Part shown: piece by piece, positions 53,696-62,264 of the stretch
Layout of the letters: the number at the start of each line of letters is the position of its first letter
Numbering within the stretch: the first letter of the stretch is position 1
Source: Stanieria sp. NIES-3757
GTDB lineage: Bacteria > Cyanobacteriota > Cyanobacteriia > Cyanobacteriales > Xenococcaceae
Reading direction: 5' to 3'
DNA: 64,000 nt
Assembly (NCBI GenBank): GCA_002355455.1
Contig: AP017375.1
Coordinates: forward strand, 3,897,640-3,961,639
Notes under the pieces: generated by a model
The model's database searches: none
The model's input: only the letters and a program-made list of their open reading frames with translations
What the model was told of the DNA's origin: nothing
Made by a program: the position numbers and the translations under genes

Positions 53696-54118
53696 ATGTC
53701 TCAATCGCTAACTTCTAATTTGACTCTCGATCAAGCTGTCAAACTCCTGAAAAGATACAGTTGCCTTCCCACTCAAACTGTTGAATCTGAAGTGCAAAAA
53801 GAACAATTGCGAACAGCTTTATTACTAGTTACCAAGGAATCGGAATGGGAAAATCTGGGTATCTGTGCTGAGAATACTGCAAGTGCGATCGCAGCTTTAA
53901 GAAGTTATTTAGAAGCTTTAGGTTACAAAATTAATTTTAATTTGACAGAAATTCCTGATTTAAATGAATCAGTCTATCTTAAATTTAATACTCAAAAAAT
54001 GTCTTATTATTTAGATCGTTACCCAGGTGAATATCGTGGTGTTTTAGTTTCTTGCCAAGGCGAACAGGAAAATATTATTGGTACTTACGGTTATTTTCCT
54101 TTGAATTTGTTTGAATAA
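53696..54118 (+). CDS. DUF1824 family protein
   Basis: A 140-residue soluble protein (LTLDQAVKLLKRYSCL ... WENLGICAENTASAIAALRSYLEALGY, shown in parts; GEYRGVLVSCQ). It matches the cyanobacterial DUF1824 family; the function is unknown. It stands alone, with 279 non-coding bases before and 386 after. Nothing else is notable. Confidence 0.8.
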   Translation: MSQSLTSNLTLDQAVKLLKRYSCLPTQTVESEVQKEQLRTALLLVTKESEWENLGICAENTASAIAALRSYLEALGYKINFNLTEIPDLNESVYLKFNTQKMSYYLDRYPGEYRGVLVSCQGEQENIIGTYGYFPLNLFE

Positions 54119-54358
54119 TTTTTTGATTGGATTCCGTATAAAAAATATTTTTAAGAATTTTAAAACTTCAATTAATTATATTTGCTACTCGCCATGCTTA
54201 TGAAGCGATCGCGATGAAATTAATTATTTTAATCGTTAAACAATTTAAAAACTAGATTGACTAAATAATTGTCACAACTTCTTTAATCAATATTTTTAAG
54301 AAATATTTAAAGAAGAAAATTTTTTATAGCAGTTACATTTATAAAACCAAAAATTTCT

Positions 54359-54372
54359 GTAACAAATAGTAC
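54359..54372 (+). promoter_or_regulatory. NtcA box upstream of amt
   Basis: A perfect GTA-N8-TAC (GTAACAAATAGTAC) 133-146 bases before the amt start, within a 386-base AT-rich gap (54119-54504) that otherwise shows no gene. Ammonium transporter genes are known NtcA targets. The -10 element at 22-23 bases is poor (TCTTAA); TAATAA lies 25 bases away. Confidence 0.6.
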
Positions 54373-54504
54373 ATTTTTCTATTTGCTTAGTCAATCTTAA
54401 TAAAAATAAAGTTTCAAAAAAGAAAATATTAATTTTGCCAAGATTAAAGATTAAATATCTGATTTTAAAGTATAAGTTAAATTATCTCTTCAGTATGTAA
54501 AACA

Positions 54505-55926
54505 ATGACTCTGAAAAAACACGTTTTTATTTTAATTGTTAGCTTGTTTTTTCTACTTGCTTTACCAATGGATGCTGCATTTGCTCAAGACACTGTTAAC
54601 GAAAGTCCTATTGATTTGGGAGACACAGCTTGGATGCTAATCTCTACTGCTCTAGTTCTTTTGATGACTCCAGGGTTGGCATTTTTTTATGGGGGGTTAG
54701 TACGTTCTCGTAATGTCCTCAACACCATGATGATGAGTTTAGTCGCTATGGGACTGATTGGAGTAACTTGGTGTCTATGGGGTTATAGCCTAGCTTTTGA
54801 TGTTAATGGTATTGATGCTAATCATCCTTTTGGGCAAGGAATCGAAGCTTTTATTGGTGGATTAGATTGGGTTTTTCTCAATGGTGTAACGGCAGCCGAA
54901 CCCGATCCCGTTGGTTATGCGCCTACTGTTCCTCATCAATTGTTTATGGCATATCAGATGACTTTTGCCATTATTACTCCTGCTTTGATCTCTGGTGCTA
55001 TTGTTGAGCGAATTAATTTTAAAGCCTACTTTTGGTTTTTATTATTGTGGTCTACTTTTATTTATTCTCCTCTCGCTCACTGGGTATGGGGTAAAGGTTG
55101 GATTGGTGCAACGGGAGCTTTGGATTTTGCTGGAGGAACAGTAGTACATATTAGCTCTGGTGTATCTGCGGTAGTTGCTGCTTGGATGATTGGTTCGCGT
55201 CGAGGTTATATGACACAGCCTTACGCACCTCATAATGTTCCTTTTGTGTTATTAGGTATTGGTTTACTGTGGTTTGGTTGGTTTGGTTTTAATGGTGGAA
55301 GTGCTTTGGCTTCAGGCTCTTTAGCCACAACTGCTTTTGTCAACACCTTAATTGCTTCTGCTGCTGGTGGATTAACTTGGCTGATTGTGGAATGGGTTTA
55401 TCGAGGAAAACCAACGGCGGTAGGTATAGCTAGTGGATTTTTAGCTGGTTTGGTAGGAATTACACCTGCTGCTGGCTTTGTACTTCCTATTGGTGCAATT
55501 TTAATGGGTTCAATTACGGCGGTTTGTTGTTTCTTTGCGGTAAGTTTGAGAGCAAAATTAAAGTTTGATGATTCCCTTGATACTTTTCCTGTTCATGGTG
55601 TGGGTGGCACAGTAGGTGCATTACTAACTGGTGTATTTGCTACTAAGGGAGTCAATGAACTAGGTAATAATGGCTTGCTGTTTGGCAATCCTGGATTGTT
55701 GTGGACTCAATTTGTTGGTGTTGCTGTCACTTATATTTTTGCTGCGGTTGGCACTTTTGTTATTTTGAAATTTTTGAGTTTATTTATGAAATTGAGGGTG
55801 GATCAAGAAACCGAACAACAAGGTTTGGATGTACCTCAACATGGTGAAGAAGCTTACGGACAAGATTTTGAATTTACCTCCGATTTATCTTTTAATCCAA
55901 TGTCAACTGATTCCAAGCCTCATTGA
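54505..55926 (+). CDS. amt: Ammonium transporter (Amt family)
   Basis: 473 residues: a cleavable signal peptide (ending AAFAQD), then 11 membrane spans typical of Amt/MEP/Rh channels. Pore residues are indicated by TPGLAFFYGGLV, VHISSGVSAVVA (first pore His region) and DTFPVHGVGGTVGALLTG (second His). It conducts ammonium into the cell and is usually controlled by PII. It has a putative NtcA box upstream and a palindromic repeat after the stop. Confidence 0.96.
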   Translation: MTLKKHVFILIVSLFFLLALPMDAAFAQDTVNESPIDLGDTAWMLISTALVLLMTPGLAFFYGGLVRSRNVLNTMMMSLVAMGLIGVTWCLWGYSLAFDVNGIDANHPFGQGIEAFIGGLDWVFLNGVTAAEPDPVGYAPTVPHQLFMAYQMTFAIITPALISGAIVERINFKAYFWFLLLWSTFIYSPLAHWVWGKGWIGATGALDFAGGTVVHISSGVSAVVAAWMIGSRRGYMTQPYAPHNVPFVLLGIGLLWFGWFGFNGGSALASGSLATTAFVNTLIASAAGGLTWLIVEWVYRGKPTAVGIASGFLAGLVGITPAAGFVLPIGAILMGSITAVCCFFAVSLRAKLKFDDSLDTFPVHGVGGTVGALLTGVFATKGVNELGNNGLLFGNPGLLWTQFVGVAVTYIFAAVGTFVILKFLSLFMKLRVDQETEQQGLDVPQHGEEAYGQDFEFTSDLSFNPMSTDSKPH

Positions 55927-55939
55927 TTAAGTAACAGAG

Positions 55940-55967
55940 GTAGGGATAATCGAGCGATTACCCCTAC
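55940..55967. repeat. 28-bp palindromic repeat downstream of amt
   Basis: GTAGGGATAATCG...CGATTACCCCTAC, 13 bases after the amt stop. It has the same length and end sequences as the repeats at 53045 and 59044. Confidence 0.55.
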
Positions 55968-56143
55968 TTTAAATCAAGTAGATATTCGCAGAAACAGATG
56001 AGCGTTCTGAAAATGGAAATGAAACACTACTATCATTAACCTTTGTGAGACAAAAAATACACCAATTTAGTTGGAAATTTATAGGGGTCTCATTATTTAA
56101 TCTTCTTGCTAAATTAGTAAAAAAGCACATATTAAAGACACCT

Positions 56144-56377
56144 ATGCTAACCTTGCAAATTACGAAAGATCAAGTTTTTGGCTTAATTGATCAACTCTCG
56201 CCTACAGAACAAAAGGAAATTCTGCAATACATAATTAAAAAAATACATAGTCAACTCGATTCTGATGATACTCCTGATGAAATTGTTATAGAGAGTATTA
56301 AACAAGGACTAAACGAAGCAATCAACGGGCGAACTATCCCTTTATCTCAAATGTGGGATGGCATTGATGTCGAATAA
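56144..56377 (+). CDS. Antitoxin of a RelE/ParE-type toxin-antitoxin pair
   Basis: 77 residues: LTLQITKDQVFGLIDQLSP, EQKEILQYIIKK, then EIVIESIKQGLNEAINGRTIPLS and WDGIDVE. This matches the helical antitoxins encoded before RelE-like toxins in cyanobacteria (C-terminal half ends with a toxin-binding helix). The ATG at 56144 is chosen; the open frame extends upstream but that part is non-antitoxin-like. It overlaps the start of the toxin remnant by 11 bases, the usual operon layout. Confidence 0.75.
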   Translation: MLTLQITKDQVFGLIDQLSPTEQKEILQYIIKKIHSQLDSDDTPDEIVIESIKQGLNEAINGRTIPLSQMWDGIDVE

Positions 56378-56743
56378 TTAGCCTCCCCTCCCAATCCTGC
56401 TTACACCCCGCTTTAAAAAAGACTTCAGCCAACTAGCTAAACGTTACCGCTCAATCCGCAAAGATTTAGAACCTCTGATATCTCAACTACAAGCACGAGA
56501 AATAATAGGCGATCACGCAGTGCCTCGCCGAAGCGAGATCGCATTGCTGGACTCAATGATCAGGTTTTCAAAGTTCGTCTCAAAAATAATGATATTCAGA
56601 AAGGCAAAAGTGCAGGTTATAGAGTACTTTATTATCTGAAAACTAGCACCACAATAATCCTAGTTACTATTTATTCAAAATCCGACTTGTCTGATATACA
56701 AAATAAGGTCATTGAAGAAATTATTCAAACATTCGAGAGCTAA
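56367..56743 (+). pseudogene. RelE-like toxin gene, decayed
   Basis: The frame begins ATG at 56367 and meets TAG at codon 5. Beyond it, TPRFKKDFSQLAKRYRSIRKD and LISQLQAREIIGD match a RelE-type mRNA interferase. At 56515-56540 an extra 26 bases shift the frame; removing them restores GDRIAGLNDQVFKVRLKNND and the rest up to TFES-stop (56741-56743). Two lesions mean no active toxin; the antitoxin remains intact. Confidence 0.75.
56515..56540. repeat. 26-bp HIP1-site insertion in the toxin gene
   Basis: Without these bases the sequence reads GGCGATCGCATT with an intact HIP1-like site. The insert is a 22-base unit plus a duplicated GATC, so GATC flanks it on both sides. It is similar to the element at 42304-42339. 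Confidence 0.6.
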
Positions 56744-56838
56744 ACGTGATCGCTAATTTTTATTTATAAAATATTATTTAAAATTCCCTTAATTATTAAG
56801 GAAGTTTCATGTGACCAAGTGCTTGTTACCCCGTAAGC

Positions 56839-58914
56839 CTATTTTATTTTGACAACAATTTGTTCTTCTCTAGGCGCATCGGGATTCGCGATCGCAATTC
56901 TTTTTTCTCGGTCTAATTCTGTGATTAATTGTTCAATTTGTTGCTCGGCTAGCTCAAGTTTTTGTTGTCGAACTTGTATGATTAATTGTTGTTTACCGAT
57001 GATTTGATTGACTTGTACGAGATTAAAAATTAAGTCTTTAATGGCTAGAGTATCAAGTTGGGCAGTTGATTTTTTCAAAGGACTAATTACAATACCTAAT
57101 TCTTGTAATAATCTACATTTTTTTAAGACTTGATTATCTCGGACTAAAGTTTGTAGTTGGGGTAGAGTAATAATTTTTGAACCTAAAACTAAATCTCCTG
57201 CGATCGCTTCATTGGCTAAACGATGATAGGTTTTTAAATAATAAATGGAATCTAGTTCTGCAATTAAATGACGATGAGCAGAATTGTGAAAGATGTTACT
57301 AAAAATTTGATAACATTTATTTTTTGGTGTACCTAAATTTTCTCCTCGAATTAAAATTAAGTTATATTGAGGCTGAAGTTTGATTGCTTGTTGGCAAGCT
57401 TTCATGGCAAAAACAAAACTTTTTAAGCTTGGTTCTTCATTCCATAAAATTGCTAATTTCTGTTTTTTTGTAGGTAATTGATAGCAAAAAGAATAACTTG
57501 CATACTTACCAGATATCAATTTATTATTAATAATTGGGATTGCTAAAGCTTCCATAACTCGAACAAGCATTTTTAGCAATTCTTGGGAAGAAAACTGACG
57601 AATACGAGTGATACTTGCTTGGGTTTTTTGATATTCTTGTTGCCAGAGTAATTGAAAAGCTGCTGTTAAATTTTCTTCTACTTCTGGTTGTCCAGTTTTA
57701 TAAGTTAACCATAATTTATTAGCTAAAGCGAGGGAATCTCTTAAATTAGCTTTGTTACCAGGATAAGCAGTGGTTAATTGTTGTCGCTCGAAAGGTTCTA
57801 TTGCTGAAGTTGGTTGAGGTTTTGCTTGAGCATGAAGAGGAGCGAGACGACTATGCCAAAGTGCTTCTACTTGATTTAAATTAATTTGTTTAAGAGTAAT
57901 TGTTTCTTCGATTCGAGCTAAATCTGATTGAGGTAAATTAGCTTTTCCTGACACAAATTGATTACGGGTAATACTAATAAGAATCAAAAAGTTTTTTAAA
58001 TTATCATTATGAATAGATGTATTGATGTTAAATACTGAACTAATATCAAAATTTCCTTCAGAATTCCGATAGGTTTCTACCTGATCGAAGCAAATAACTA
58101 TTGGTTGATTAACTTCAGCGATTCTGCCTAAATTACCAATAATTCCTCTGGCTGCTTCCTCTGTATCAATAATACTGCTAACGCCTAATTCTTTGAGGTC
58201 TTCGTCAGCTAAATTTTCTCCTCTTAACCAATCACAAGCAAGAAAATATAAATCTGGTTGAGTCAGTTGATATAAAATTGTAAAAAAATCTTTTGCCTGA
58301 AAAATTCCTGTCGGGTAAGCACTACGAAAATTGAGAATAAATAAACCTTTTTCACCCAACAATTGTTTCATTAAACTGCGATTTTGTAACTCAATTAAAT
58401 TTTTTAACCAGCGAATTAATTGAGCTTCTGTTTCTCCTTCAGGAGTATACATTAAACTATCTACAGTGTATCGAAGTGTATGTCGCCAAATACAATCACT
58501 ACTCGGACAAGGATCGATATAAGCAAATAAAGCTTGCGAATTAAATTGTTGTTTTAAACGTCCTAATAAATAACTTTTACCACAACCAGAATCACCTGTT
58601 AATAAAATAGTACGGCTCGCACGATCTTTAATAACAAGACTAAAAATGTTTTCAATTTCTTTGATTTCTGCTTGATGAATTGATTCAATATTAGTAATTA
58701 AAAATTGTTGATTATTTGTCCAAAAGTTACCAGTTTTAAAAGTAACTGGATCGAAAGGATTTGCTTCTTTTTGAATAATTTCTGCTAAAGTTGCCACACC
58801 ACTACCTCTAAACTCGGATGATCTGTCTTGATTTACTCTTTTATCTCGATTGAGATTGAGATCGCAAATAGACTTAATTGTACGGTTGTTATTTTCTACT
58901 GAATTGTAAACCAC
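56839..58914 (-). CDS. AAA-type ATPase of unknown function
   Basis: 691 residues. Walker A is GDSGCGKSY (107-115, preceded by TILLT), Walker B is IVICFDQVE, and ISITRNQF follows as a sensor-like strand. The N-terminal 60 residues include a proline-containing linker (ANPFDPVTFKTGNFW); the C-terminal half has an LPTKKQKLAILWNEE region and ends in a coiled coil (QQKLELAEQQIEQLITELDRE). The frame begins with GTG 58914. It resembles ATPases of mobile or defence loci but I recognise no named system. A winged-helix-like gene lies upstream on the same strand. Confidence 0.8.
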   Translation of the reverse strand: MVYNSVENNNRTIKSICDLNLNRDKRVNQDRSSEFRGSGVATLAEIIQKEANPFDPVTFKTGNFWTNNQQFLITNIESIHQAEIKEIENIFSLVIKDRASRTILLTGDSGCGKSYLLGRLKQQFNSQALFAYIDPCPSSDCIWRHTLRYTVDSLMYTPEGETEAQLIRWLKNLIELQNRSLMKQLLGEKGLFILNFRSAYPTGIFQAKDFFTILYQLTQPDLYFLACDWLRGENLADEDLKELGVSSIIDTEEAARGIIGNLGRIAEVNQPIVICFDQVETYRNSEGNFDISSVFNINTSIHNDNLKNFLILISITRNQFVSGKANLPQSDLARIEETITLKQINLNQVEALWHSRLAPLHAQAKPQPTSAIEPFERQQLTTAYPGNKANLRDSLALANKLWLTYKTGQPEVEENLTAAFQLLWQQEYQKTQASITRIRQFSSQELLKMLVRVMEALAIPIINNKLISGKYASYSFCYQLPTKKQKLAILWNEEPSLKSFVFAMKACQQAIKLQPQYNLILIRGENLGTPKNKCYQIFSNIFHNSAHRHLIAELDSIYYLKTYHRLANEAIAGDLVLGSKIITLPQLQTLVRDNQVLKKCRLLQELGIVISPLKKSTAQLDTLAIKDLIFNLVQVNQIIGKQQLIIQVRQQKLELAEQQIEQLITELDREKRIAIANPDAPREEQIVVKIK

Positions 58915-59043
58915 CTCAAAAAATAATTTAAAATTAGAGCGTTCTCATAGTTATTAGATACAATCAACATCTCGGTTTTTGTTAATGGTTGATGGTTGAT
59001 AGTTATACCAAATCAAATAATGTTTGCGACAGATGAGTTATCG

Positions 59044-59071
59044 GTAGGGGCGAATCGCGATTCGCCCTTAC
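59044..59071. repeat. 28-bp palindromic repeat downstream of the winged-helix gene
   Basis: GTAGGGGCGAATCG...CGATTCGCCCTTAC; the central 20 bases are a perfect palindrome. It lies 46-73 bases after the stop of the winged-helix gene, between it and the ATPase gene. Confidence 0.6.
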
Positions 59072-59116
59072 AAGGTGTGTCGCTTTTTTTTTAATTTAAA
59101 AGTAATTATAAATTTC

Positions 59117-59956
59117 TCAACTAACAATTAAAAAAAATAATTTCCCGCCAATAGTTTGGGTAATACCAGCATTAATTTGTGATTGACTATAATTTTCTGC
59201 TACTAATAAAGAGCTTAATTCAAGTTTGTCTTGTTTTTGCAAACGATAAAGTGCTGCATCTAATTCTTCTCTAGCAAGAGGTGGTTGTAACTTTTCTCTG
59301 AGATAAAAAATCGGTAAATAGTTATCTGTACCTAATTCTCGATCTAAATCGATAATTGTTTGTAGAATATCTTCATCAGTTAGAATTGGTTGTTTAATTG
59401 TTGTTAAAGGTTCAATTTTTTGATTAATACAATTTAAATCTGAAGTTGATAAAAAAAAATTTCGTAGAAAATCTAGATAGTTATTTAATAAATCTAAACT
59501 TAAAACAGAATGATAACCTTTGCAATTATATCCTTTGATTAAATATTCTTTACCTTGTTCAGTTAAGCAAACTTGTTTAATTTTTGTAGCTGCTGCAATA
59601 AGCAAACCTCGTTTAATTAAACTACTAATTAATTCTTGCCGATAACTAACAGGAGTTATTTTAATTGTTTGAGGAGAAATAGCTTTTGGCTCGCAAGCAG
59701 TAAGAATTTTTAACTCGTCATGATTTAAAGGTAATTGAGTTAATTGTAGTGTTAATAAAGCTTTTCCTGAAGGAGTTAATTTAATCTTAGTTAGTTCTTC
59801 TTCACATTCCACTAAATTGCGATCGCGTAGTTGACGACAAATATTTTCTACTTCAGTAATTTTCGTTTTACTACTAGGCTTCAGTTCTTGAATTGTTCCA
59901 TAATAACCCTGTTTTCCTAGCAGTTTAAGTAAAAACTTTAGTTCTTTAACTTCCAT
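59117..59956 (-). CDS. Tandem winged-helix-like protein, partner of the ATPase
   Basis: A 279-residue protein with repeated wHTH-like blocks: LLKLLGKQGYYGTIQEL...ICRQLRDRNLVECEEELTKIKLTPSGKALL (shown in parts), a second block ending IKQVCLTEQGKEYLIKG, and a third near the C-terminus (LYRLQKQDKLELSSLLV). Such units bind DNA or protein. No catalytic residues are seen. It is divergent in position from the sulfotransferase but on the same strand as the ATPase gene, 202 bases ahead of it, with a palindromic repeat between. Confidence 0.7.
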   Translation of the reverse strand: MEVKELKFLLKLLGKQGYYGTIQELKPSSKTKITEVENICRQLRDRNLVECEEELTKIKLTPSGKALLTLQLTQLPLNHDELKILTACEPKAISPQTIKITPVSYRQELISSLIKRGLLIAAATKIKQVCLTEQGKEYLIKGYNCKGYHSVLSLDLLNNYLDFLRNFFLSTSDLNCINQKIEPLTTIKQPILTDEDILQTIIDLDRELGTDNYLPIFYLREKLQPPLAREELDAALYRLQKQDKLELSSLLVAENYSQSQINAGITQTIGGKLFFLIVS

Positions 59957-60087
59957 GTTTGCTTAGGCATGAAACACTAAACAGCTTTTCAATAAAAAAA
60001 TTTAACACAAAACTACTAATTAATACTTTTAGTATTGTGTAGCTCAAAAATTGCTGATTCAGAAAAATCAAAAAATCTTGTCTAGAT

Positions 60088-61023
60088 TTAGAAGTTTATT
60101 TTTGTGGGAAATAACACCTCTGTACCTGGAATATGACCAAATATTTGCAAAGAATATTCTAATAATTTTTCATTACTAAATAATTGACGATATTCTTCAC
60201 GATCAATAAATTGTTTCCAGCGATTGTTGACATCCATTTGATTAGCTTTCCCATCTAATTTAAGACCATCAAAAGAACTACCTCCTCCACAACCAGAAAC
60301 ATTATCAATCCCAGCATCAGTAAAATTCATGTCGAGTTGCTTGGCTATCTTTTGTCGATAATCTTTATTTTTTACCCAAAGATTATAATTAATACAAACT
60401 TTATTATGTTGAAGATAATTAGTTTCATTTAAAAATTCTTTGGCATAATCTATCCATAAGTCTATTGGTGTTTTAGTTTTCGATTTAGTAGCCAAAAAAT
60501 TATTTTTGATTCGGCTAGCAAATAAATTGAAAGGATCTCTAATAATTAATACATCGTACCTTTTATTTGTTTTTCCCAGATACAAATCGTGTTTAGATTC
60601 AAATAAGTGACTAAATACTTGTTCTAGTTCATAGTCTTCATAACTATAAAGTAAACAATCTTTAGGAGTAAGTTCGCCTTTTACTTGTTGTTTAAAATTA
60701 TTGATTGACCATTGATGTTGGGGAAAATAGTAACTTAAATTTTGATATTTATATCGGTAAGGATTTTCATTGACTTTAACATTGTTGAGATGCCAAGTTT
60801 TTTCTGGTTGTTGGGCTTGTATCCATGAAATAATAGCATGATTACCAGTTCTTCTCATGCCAGTTACTCTAATTTCTTTTTGATTAATAGTTTTTAACCA
60901 ATAATCCTTTTGAAACAGAGTCCTGAATAAATCTTCTGCCTCATTATTAATTTTTTGCGTCAGAATATGCCAAGCAAAACCAGGTTGATTAATTACTTTA
61001 GAAATTAAATTACCAGAATTCAT
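60088..61023 (-). CDS. Sulfotransferase-like protein
   Basis: A 311-residue protein with PAPS-binding sulfotransferase motifs: the 5'-phosphosulfate loop VTGMRRTGNHAI (residues about 54-65) and the 3'-phosphate strand VLIIRDPFNLFASR. It would transfer sulfate to an acceptor, likely a glycan or cell-surface molecule; the acceptor is unknown. ATG 61023 is chosen over the upstream TTG at 61029. It is followed upstream by glycosyltransferase genes, consistent with sulfated exopolysaccharide. Confidence 0.78.
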   Translation of the reverse strand: MNSGNLISKVINQPGFAWHILTQKINNEAEDLFRTLFQKDYWLKTINQKEIRVTGMRRTGNHAIISWIQAQQPEKTWHLNNVKVNENPYRYKYQNLSYYFPQHQWSINNFKQQVKGELTPKDCLLYSYEDYELEQVFSHLFESKHDLYLGKTNKRYDVLIIRDPFNLFASRIKNNFLATKSKTKTPIDLWIDYAKEFLNETNYLQHNKVCINYNLWVKNKDYRQKIAKQLDMNFTDAGIDNVSGCGGGSSFDGLKLDGKANQMDVNNRWKQFIDREEYRQLFSNEKLLEYSLQIFGHIPGTEVLFPTKINF

Positions 61024-61071
61024 AACCAACTAATAATAATAAACGACAACTATTTTTCTAGAAAGCAAAAA

Positions 61072-62061
61072 TTATCCAGCAGCTTGTCTTACTTTTTCTG
61101 AATAATCTTTACGACGAAGATACCTAAATAATTGTAAAGCAAACTGTCGCCAACCTAAAGGTAAATAAGACATCGCGAATCCAATTTTAGTACGCAGCGA
61201 ACTTCCTAATACTTGTTGTGACTGTTGTAGTAATTGTCTTCCTTTAATTACTTCTCCCTTTTCAATTAATCTTAATCCTAATCCTTGCTGAATAACAGCC
61301 AACTTCTGTAATCTAATTTGGGCTAATTCTGGATCGTCAAAATGATAACTCTCAATACAAAACGCTTTAGCAGAAAGAAAATGAATATCTTGTTTTAAAC
61401 TAGTTTGTGCGCCATGAAAACGATATTCCATTAATAACTCTGGTAAAAAATAACCTTGTTTTCCTGCGATCGCGAGTCTAACTAAGAGATCGAAATCTTC
61501 GCAACCATCAGCTTGGGGACGCATATAATCTACTTCTTGCAAACAAGCACGACGAAATAAGGTAGAACCAACTTGTAAACTTTGATGCAAAAAAGTTTCT
61601 CTCAGTAAATCAGGTATTAATCCTGCTTGAAGACGAGATTTGCCCCATTTTTCCGAATTAGCTTGAGTAGCAACTTGATCCCTTTCACCTTGAGCATTAA
61701 TAATCCAATGATCGCTACAAACAAAATCTACTTCTGGATGAGCATCCAAGATAGCTACAGTTTTAGCTAAAAACTCAGACGCGATCGCATCATCGTCATC
61801 AAACTTAATAAAATAATCTCCTACTGCTACATCAAAACCAGAACGCATATTACGACTACGTCCGATATTGTGTGGATGTCGAATATAGCGTAGACGAGGA
61901 TCTTGCCACTCGCTTACTAATTGAGGAGTATTATCTGTAGAACCATCATCGCAAATAATTATTTCAAAATCGCTATAAGTTTGTTGCAAAACGCTATTAA
62001 CAGCATACTGAAGATAATCAGCACGATTATAGGTGGGAATTACAATACTAACTTTTGGCAT
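61072..62061 (-). CDS. Family 2 glycosyltransferase
   Basis: A 329-residue GT-A fold enzyme: start VSIVIPTYNRADYLQYA, the nucleotide-sugar motif ICDDGSTDNT, the metal-binding FDDDD and a C-terminal helical tail. It transfers a sugar from a nucleotide donor; the substrate is not evident. It is 49 bases upstream of the sulfotransferase gene on the same strand and likely cotranscribed. Confidence 0.9.
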   Translation of the reverse strand: MPKVSIVIPTYNRADYLQYAVNSVLQQTYSDFEIIICDDGSTDNTPQLVSEWQDPRLRYIRHPHNIGRSRNMRSGFDVAVGDYFIKFDDDDAIASEFLAKTVAILDAHPEVDFVCSDHWIINAQGERDQVATQANSEKWGKSRLQAGLIPDLLRETFLHQSLQVGSTLFRRACLQEVDYMRPQADGCEDFDLLVRLAIAGKQGYFLPELLMEYRFHGAQTSLKQDIHFLSAKAFCIESYHFDDPELAQIRLQKLAVIQQGLGLRLIEKGEVIKGRQLLQQSQQVLGSSLRTKIGFAMSYLPLGWRQFALQLFRYLRRKDYSEKVRQAAG

Positions 62062-62264
62062 TAATTCAGCTAAATTACTCGAAGATTAGTACTGTTATAG
62101 CTGTTGAGTTTCTTCTCGTCTTCGTTTTAGCAGACAAAATTATTTGGTTTTATAAATATATCTTGGCTTTGTCTTAGATATATAGCTAGGATTTGGATAA
62201 AACAAAAAATTGTTTTATTACTTTGAACTGTGAACACAAGCAAAGCGATTGAGTGGTTAAAATC

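Noticed and set aside
56045-56143. Upstream extension of the antitoxin frame
   Set aside because: The first 33 codons do not resemble the antitoxin family; the internal ATG at 56144 gives the normal length.
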